Shown here one piece after another: positions 25,301 to 34,300 of a stretch of DNA of 64,000 nucleotides. The position numbers and the translations under genes were made by a program. This DNA is from Cristatella mucedo (taxonomy: Eukaryota; Bryozoa; Phylactolaemata; Cristatellidae). The stretch's first letter is position 1; each line of letters begins with the position of its first letter. Under the pieces are notes generated by a model. It did not search any database, was not told the DNA's origin, and saw only the letters and a program-made list of their open reading frames with translations. The DNA lies in assembly GCA_009760855.2 (NCBI GenBank), contig WPIO01000328.1, positions 1 through 64,000 of the forward strand. The letters run 5' to 3'.

Positions 25301-28300
25301 ACAACTTCAACTGAGCAGCCTATGACGCCGGCACTGCATCTGTCGACAACTGCACTGATGCCCGGTCCAAGTTTCGATGCTAGGACCTCGGACTTTAAGA
25401 AACTGACTTGGTCGACTGTGACGCCTGAGAGCGCCACTCTCACCGGACAAACTGCTGCAGCGTACTTAGTGAGTCTAAGCGAGCCACCGACAGCCGGACA
25501 GTCAGCGAGTTCTTCAAAAGCTCGTTCAGCATCAGAAAGCTCTTTATCGTCATCTGCATTGGGTCCGCAAGAATACTACCGCCCAGTTTCCCTCCTACCA
25601 TTCCTATAAAAGACACTCGAACGGGTCGTGGCGGACCAGCTAAACTCGTATATCGAAACCTCACACCTTGCTAGTAAGTTCCAGTCTGGCTTTAGAGCTA
25701 ATCACTCCGCAGAGTCAGCATTGCTTCGGGTATACAACGACCTACTTAGGAAGGCGGGCATGGGTAGATTGTCTCTGCTTGTTTTGCTCGATCATTCGGC
25801 AGCTTTTGATACCATCGATCACAAAGTTCTTCTAGAGTGCCTCTCATCTCACCTGGGCTTCACTGGCACTGCTCTGCAGTGGTTCAGGTCCTATCTCAGT
25901 GGGAGACTCCAGAGTATTGACGTGAATGGACAGAGATCACCAGAAGTACCTCTGAAATATGGAGTACCTCAGGGCTCAGTGCTAGGTCCGGTTCTTTTCA
26001 CGGTTTATACTCTCCCTCTTGCTGATGTGATTGCCAAGCACAATCTAGGCTTTCACTTCTATGCGGATGACTCTCAGTTGTACCTTTGCTTTGATCTCTC
26101 CCAGCCTTCGAGCACCTCAAATTCTCTTAACTCACTTGCTGCATGCATTGATGACATCCGCACATGGATGGCAGCAAATTTTCTAAAACTTAACGATGAT
26201 AAAACTAACTTACTAGTTATGGGCAAACCCAGTGTTGATCCAGAGATTGGAAAGGCTGACTCTCAAAATTGGCTCTGCCAGCATATCTCCTGTCGAATCA
26301 GCTCGGAGTCTAGGTGTTATATTCCAAAGCGACCTCTCGTTAGATGACCATATCAGCTCCGCAGTCAAATCCGCCTATTTTCAGCTTCATAACATTGCTA
26401 AAATTCGGGCTTGTTTAGATAAAGATACCACGTCCAAGTTAGTTCATGCATTCGTGACATCCCGTTTCGACTTCTGCAACTCACTGCTTACTGGCCTACC
26501 AGCATGTGCGATCAGGCGATTGCAGCTGGTGCAAAACTCTGCAGCTAGACCTGTCTGTCGTGAGCGTCGCAGTTGCCACATTACTCTACTTCTCGCCGAC
26601 CTGCACTGGCTACCAGTCAAGCAACGGATTGACTTCAAGGTTTTGTCGCTCACTTTTAGGTCCCTTCATTCTATGGCTCCAGCCTATCTTTCAGATATAC
26701 TACCCCATCAGGCCAAGCATCGTACCACCCGCTTCTCGGAATCCAACAGTCTAGAAATACCTCATGCAAACCTTAAATCCTTTGGAGACCGTGCATTTAG
26801 TTCATATGCTCCCAAAGCCTGGAACTCCCTCCCGATCTGCGTCAAAACATCCCCTGACCTGACCACATTTAAAAGTAACCTAAAAACACACCTATTTGGG
26901 ACAGCATTTAGTGGGTCCCTGTGATTCGTCTTAGATGTGCTTATGCGGGCTGACACTGTGAATGCTGCCACTAACCACATTTGCATGCTGACCCTGTGCA
27001 TATCACCCCTAACCATAATATTCATCTCGTTTGTTTTTCAAGCGTGATTTTACTTACCATTCAATCGCATTTCACTTTACAGCAAATGTAAAGCGCCTAG
27101 AGAGAGATTGAGTTCTCTGAGGGTGCTTTATCAAGTGAATTATTATTATTATTATTATTTGAATTTGACGAGGCTGTAGACATCGTCTTCGTCGGCTGAA
27201 CCATCTGCACAGCACACTTTGATCCTCGACACGGAAGCAGCGTCTAGGAATAGCTCAGCCGTTATGACGTTGGCCGAATCACTCTCTGCCGGGCAGGACG
27301 CGACTCAGCCGACAGCAACTAAGCCGACCGCAACTCAGCTGGCCACGACTCAGCCGACGACGACTCTGCGGACAACGACTCAGCCGACCGCGACACTGCC
27401 TTCAGCAACTCAGCCGACAACGACTCAGCCGACAACAACTCAGCTGACCACGACTCAGCCGACCACGACTCAGCCAACCACGAGTCAGACGACCACGAGT
27501 CAGGCGACTACGACTCAGCTGACATCTGCTCGGCCGACCACCACTCAGCCAAGCACGACTCAGCCGAAAACGACTCATTCTACAACAACAGAGCAGACCA
27601 TGACTCAGCCGACCACGACTCAACCGACCACGATACTGCCTACATCGACTCAGCCGACCAAGGCACTGCCTAAAACAACTCAGCCTACCACTACTCAGCC
27701 GACAACGAATCAGCCGACGACTCAGCCAACAATGAGTCAGCCGACAACGACTAAGATGACAACGATTCAGCCGACCACAACTCAGCCGACAACAACTCAG
27801 CCGACGACGACGACTCAGCGTGCAACGAGTGAGACTAATTCGACTCAACTTACAACGAGTCAGCCTACAACGACTAAGGTGACAACGACTCAGCCGGCCA
27901 CAACTCAGCCGGCCTCGACTCAACTGACCCCGACACTCCCTACAACGACTCAGCCGACCACAACTCAGCCGACAATGACTCAACCGATCACAACCCAGAC
28001 GACCACAACTCAGCCGACCACGACTCAGCCGACAACGACTAAGGTGACAACGACTCGGCCGGCCACGACTCGCCCGACTACGTCTCCGCCAACAACGACT
28101 CAGCTGACAACGACTAAGGTGACAACGACTCAGCCGGCCACGACTCAGCCGGCCACGACTCAGACGGCCTCGACTCAACCGACCCCGACACTGCCTACAG
28201 CGACTCAGCCGACCGCGACTCAGCCGACATTGACTCAGCCGATTACAACCCAGACGACCGCAACTCAGCCGACCACGACTCAGCTGACAACGACAAAGGC

Positions 28301-31300
28301 GACAACGACTCAGCCGACCACGACTCAGCCGACAACGACTAAGGTGACAACGACTCAGCCGGCCACGATTCAGCCGGCCACGAATCGACCGACTACGACT
28401 CCGCCAACAACGACTCAGCTGACTACGACTAAGGTGACAACGACTCAGCCGGCCACGACTCAGCCGGCTACGACTCAACCGACTACAAAACAGGCCACAA
28501 CGACTCAGCGAGCCACGACTCAGCTGACAACGACTAAGGCGACCACGACTCAGCCGACAACGACTAAGGGGACCACGACTCAGCCTGCCACGACTCAGCC
28601 TGCCACGACTCAGCCTGCCACGACTCAGCCGACCACGACTCAGCCGACAACGACTCTGCCGACAACGACTAAGGCGACCGCGTCTACTAAGACCATGACA
28701 GCTACAACCAGTGGCAGTAATCAAGGTAATTTACGAAAGCACCTGCAATACCTGCAGCGGTGGAAATGTATTCCAGACGCAAAAGTCCCATCCTGAAAGC
28801 TGAAATGCCGATGTCGGTAACCTAAATGCTGGCATCCCTTAGTTTAAAAAACAAACACCATGTTCGAGGCTTCCGGCCCCACATGGTCGAGTACCGGCTG
28901 CGGAAATAATGACCCGTCCTTCTTTCCCTTCATCACTGTTATCGCTGCCAGTCAAAAGACAATCACTCTGTTTGAAGTAGCCTGGCAGCTAATCATCCTA
29001 AGGTTGATCAAACGCCTTTGAAAAATCTAGAGCATTAAGAGGAATGCAACTTGTGAGAGAGCTTGTATTATGTTCTCAATCTTATTTGTACTTGTGGTAT
29101 GAGTTCATTTTTCTGGGAGATGTTCTACCCTTGGCTTAGCATAATTACTAAATCAAGTCTTGTGAAGGTCATTAAGACCCAATTTATGTTTATCTACTTC
29201 CTCGCATTAAAGTGCCGATTAATGGAAGCCAACCCTGCTGCGTGTGTAGAGCACCTGAATAAAGATTAAGTTCTCTTATGACTGTATATGCATACATTAT
29301 ATATCTGTTTGGCTTAAAATTCACGTGAGCAAAGTAGAACTCTCCTTGTCTTAATCCACATCATTATTCTCAGTAAACGTCAGTTTTTATTTTTACGTGG
29401 GAAAATAGTCTATGGCGACTTACATATTATCTTAGTGAAGTGCACTTCATGTATGTGTATCAACCGACGTTACAATCGATGGCTATGTCCGACACGGCCT
29501 CTGTGGAGGCATGAGTTTCTAGCTCCGGCACAACGTGAAATTGGGCTGCATTCGGTGTTTTTATCAAGCATATTATTACTCACCATTCAATTGCATTTCC
29601 CTTTGCAGAAAATGTAAAGCGCCTAGAGAGAGATTTAGTTCTCTTAGGGTGCTTTATCAAGTGCATTATTATTATTATTATTTGATCACGCCTAAAATTG
29701 TAACACTTTTTTTGCAGCAGGCATTGGAACACCGGGGATTGTATCCTTAAGTAAGTACTGAGCAGACTTTGATGATGTTATTATTTACAAACTGAGTTGA
29801 ACATCTAGCTTCTGGCTAAGAACAACGAGCAAGCTTGACCCCCATCGACTTTACTTGATGAAGACTTTTCCGTCTCGAGTTAGTACACTCTTCTTGACTA
29901 GCCATGTTACTAGTAAAGTCAGAAGTTAATGCAACACAATGAAATGTTTCGCCTTTCTCCGTACAGAGAAGCCAGCTAACCAGTCAAGGACGTCTCAGGA
30001 CAATCCCCCATCGTGCTGCAGACCAGCTTATGCATTCGACGGCGATACCACCACCTATGCTTTTATGGAAAACGCTCCTCCCAACCCGTGGATTTACGTT
30101 GACCTAGGACAGCAGCACAACGTCACGAAGATTGCAGTGACGGCCCCATGCGATAGCGACGGTTGGTGATCCCATGCACGAGCGCTAAGCAGTGTGGCTA
30201 CTTGCTGACCTTCGATTAAGGAATCGAGCGATTCAAGCCATAGCAGGCTCTTCTATCGAGACACTGCTGGACGTTGGTAGCACATTAGCCAGGCGCCTTC
30301 ACGACTGGCTAACTGTGTCAGCTTCTCGTACTGGGTGTTACCAACAGGCCAGGGTGTGAGAGTTTAGGTAGTTTTGTATTTCCCCTCAAGCTGCAAACTT
30401 GTCGGTTGTCATGCCTAGGTTTGAGCTGCGATTATTCCGAGCTCTCCGGGTCTCATCCCACATTCTTCAATCCTTCTGAAAACATTGCTGAGCTTAAACG
30501 TTCAAATGAAATTACGAGTTGGAGCAAAATTTAGGAAGTATTGCTGAATTCCATTCCATATTCCTAAAACCCCAGCACTGTGTATTTCAATCAGGGCATT
30601 AAAGTATCGAGACATGCTGCCTTGGCCTGACTACTCAGCTGCCTTAGCAATCAGGACAAAGTCGCTTTACCACTGGATAAAAGATCGGTGTCATTACCCG
30701 TTCTAAACGGCCCATTCTGCATTTTGGATTTAAGCATGGAGGTGCTTTTTCCTGATTAAAGATAAATCTAAAAGACCACGGTCACCTGGGGCAAGTGTCG
30801 ACTTCCTCTAATGATGGTAATAGTAACTCCGAAAGACCAGAATTGTAGCTCAAAGAACGAATTACTGCTACAAGCTAAAATATCTCAAGACTAAATCCAT
30901 TTTTGAGATGCGAGAAAGGAAAGCCATAGTTTTAGCAGCAAGAACACCTGTACTAAAACACTGACGTGGTATGGCTATAAGGTCAGCAGGTGACCCAGAT
31001 TCTTCTCGTCAGTTACCGTCCAGAGTGAGTCTTTCAGACGGAAGCAATAAAAATACCAGATGCGTAATACAATTCCAGAAGAGGGTTAGAGTTTCCATAC
31101 TTCATTGCTAGCAAGGAGTCCCCTGCAATGACCCTTCAAAATCATAGCCATCCGAATGTCGTCTAAGGCTGGATTCAGAATCCGCGAGTGCTCAGCCTTT
31201 ATAGCTTCTAGTGCCGGGAGAATCGGCAAACGACCCAACATACTGCCATCGGGTGAGGTCATTTTTTTCCAAGTGAAATATCCAGGAAAAATTCAGACTC

Positions 31301-34300
31301 GTGCTTTCAATTCACCAGGGTCACTCCACTTTTAATGCTCGTTGGGATTACCTCACACATGCAAAATCCTAATAGCATCCTGCACTAAAAGCCATTAAAG
31401 AGAGGAGCAAAGTCCATGAATGCAACGCTTTCCTTGTTGTGTCTCTCTTCCAAAATGGTAATGGTAATAAAAAAAGCAATAATAATATTACCCTCAATAA
31501 AGCACCTTCAGAGAACTCAATCTCTTTCTAATTCCTTTACATTTGCTACTGATGAAACAGGATCAAGTGGTAATAAGTATCATGTTTGATAAACAACATG
31601 GATAACTTATGAAAATGGTACATACACAGGGCTAGCAGGCTAGTATGATAAGTGTTAGCATGCAGAGTGTCGGTAAGCATAAGCACATTAAGTATAAATC
31701 ACAAGGTCCCACTAAATGTTGGCATATAATTGTGAGTTTTCAATTTCATTTTGAATGTGGTCGAATCACGGAATAACGTGATGGAAGTATGGAATGATTC
31801 ACTGGCTTTTGAAGCATGCGAGCTAAAGACACAGTTTCCAAAATACTTGAGACTTTTAGGAGGTTCAGGTAAACAGTTTGATTCAGAAAAGCAACGATGC
31901 TAAGCCTGGTGGTGGAGTGGACCTGATAGATAGGATGGAGCCAGCAAATGAAGGGACCGACAAATGAGCAACAAAACCTTGAAGTAGATGCGTTGCTTCA
32001 GTGGTAGCCAGTGCTGATCGGCAAAAATTGGTGTGAAAATGCAACTAGGACGCACACTGCAGACACATCTAGCTCCAGAGTTTAGCACCATCTGCAACCG
32101 AATGATTATAGACCAGCGAGCAGTGAGTTATAATAATAATTCACTTGAAAAAGCTCACCTCAGAGAACTTAATCTCTCTCTAGGCGCTTTACATTTGCTG
32201 CAAAGTCAAATGCGATTAAATGGTAAGCAAAATCATGCTTGAAAAACAAAGAAAACGAATAATATGGTTAGGGGTGACATGTACATGGTCAGCATGCAAA
32301 TGTGGTCAGTGGCAGCATGCACAGTGTCAGCACTCATAACCGCATCAAGGACGAATCACAGGAACCTGCTAAATGCTGTCCTAACTAGGTGTTTTTTTAG
32401 GTTCCTTTTAAGTGAGGTCAGATCAGGAGATGTTCTGACGCAGATCGGGAGGGAGTTCCAGGCTTTGGGAGCATACGAACTTAATGCACTCTCCAAAGGA
32501 TTTAAGGTTTGTACGAGGTATTTCTTGACTGTTAGATTCCGAAAAGCGAGTGGTACGATGTTTTGCCTGATGGGGTAGTATATCTGAAAGATAGGCTGGA
32601 GCCATAGAATGAAGGGACCTAAAAGTGAGCGACAAAACCTTGAAGTCAATCCGTTGCTTGACTGGTAGCCAGTGGATGTTGGCGAGAAGTGGAGTAATGT
32701 GGCAACTGCGAAGCTCACGACAGACAGGTCTAGCTACCGAGTTTTGCACCAGCTGCAATCGCCTGATCGCACATGCTGGTAGGCCAGTAAGCAGTGAATT
32801 GCAGAAGTTAAGACGGAATGTCACGAATGCATTGACCAACTTAAATGTGGTATCTTTATCTAAACAAGCCCGAATTTTAGCAATGTTATGAAGCTGAAAA
32901 TAGGTGGATTTGACCGTGGAGCTGATATGGTCGTCTAACGAAAGGTCGCTTTGAAATATGACACCTAGATTTCGAGCTGATTCAACAGGAGATATGCTGG
33001 CAGAGCCAATTTTGAGAGTCAGTCTTTTCAATCTCTGAATCACACTGGGTTTGTCCATAACTAGTAAGTTGGTTTCATCATCGTTTAGTTTTAGAAAATT
33101 TGCTGCCATTCATGTGCAGATGTCATCAATGCATGCAGCTAGTGAGTTGAGAGAATTTGAGGTGCTCGAAGGCTGGGAGAGATCAAAGCAAAGTTACAAC
33201 TGAGAGTCATCCGCATAGAAGTGAAAGCCTAGATTGTGCTTGGCAATCACATCAGCAAGAGGGAGAGTATGAACCGTGAAAAGAACTGGACCTAGCACTG
33301 AGCCCTGAGGTACTCCATATTTTTTAGGTACTTCGGATGATCTTTGTCCATTCACGTCAATACACTAGATTCTCCCACTGAGATAGGACTTAAACCACTG
33401 CAGAGCAGTGCCAGTGATGCCCAGGCGAGATGAGAGGAGCTCTTAAAGAACTTTGTGATCGTTGGTATCAAAAGCTGTCGAAAGATCGAGCAAAACAAGC
33501 AGAGACACTCTACCCATGCCCGCCTTCCTAATTAGGTCGTTGTATACCCTAAGCAATGCTGACTCTGTGGAGTGAATAGCTCTAAAGCCAGACTGGAACT
33601 TACTAGCGAGGTGAGAGGTTTCGACGTACGAGTTTAGCTGGTCCGCCACGACCCGTTTCAGCGTCTTTGATAGGAGTTGCAAAAATCAAGACGAGATTTG
33701 ACAGATACATGAACCAACTTAGATGTGGTATCCCTGTCTAAACAAGCTCACATCTTAGCAATGCTGTTCAGGTGAAACTAAGCAGACTTGTTTGTGCAGC
33801 AGATGCAGTCATTTAACAAAAGGTCAAAGCGGAACATGACAACTAAACTTTGTGCAGAAGAAACAGGAGATCCATTCTGGGCATCCACAAAGAAGTTAAT
33901 GCCCAGATTGTGCTCGGCAACCACATCGCCAAGAGGGAGAGTATAAACCGCGAAAATAACATAACCAAGCACAGATTCCTGAGGTAACAGATATTTCAGG
34001 GGTTCTTTTGATTGAGCCTTGTATAATCACATCGATACTCCTGACTCTCCAACTGAGGAAGGCCCTGAGCCACTGTAATGCTGCGCCAGTGATGCCCAGG
34101 CGAGATAAGAGGTGCTGAAGAAGGAATGGGTGATCACTGGTATATTAAGCTGGAGAAATATCGAGCACAAAAAGCTGAAATAGTAATAATTATATCAATA
34201 ATACACTTGATAAGGCGCCCTCACAGAACTCAATCTGTTTCTAGGCGCTTTACATTTACTGCAAATAAAACAGCATTGGATGGTGAGTGGTATAATGTTT

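Noticed and set aside
25628-26924. Host gene encoding a reverse transcriptase
   Set aside because: It is a LINE fragment: 5'-truncated, frameshifted, with an (ATT)n tail, and several partial copies are present.
27402-28724. 440-codon ORF on the minus strand (Leu-Ser-Arg-Gly repeats)
   Set aside because: The 15-bp repeat is a multiple of three, so the reverse frame is open by default. The same artefact occurs at 50405-50635 and 62411-62818. The + frame has splice sites and a paralogue.
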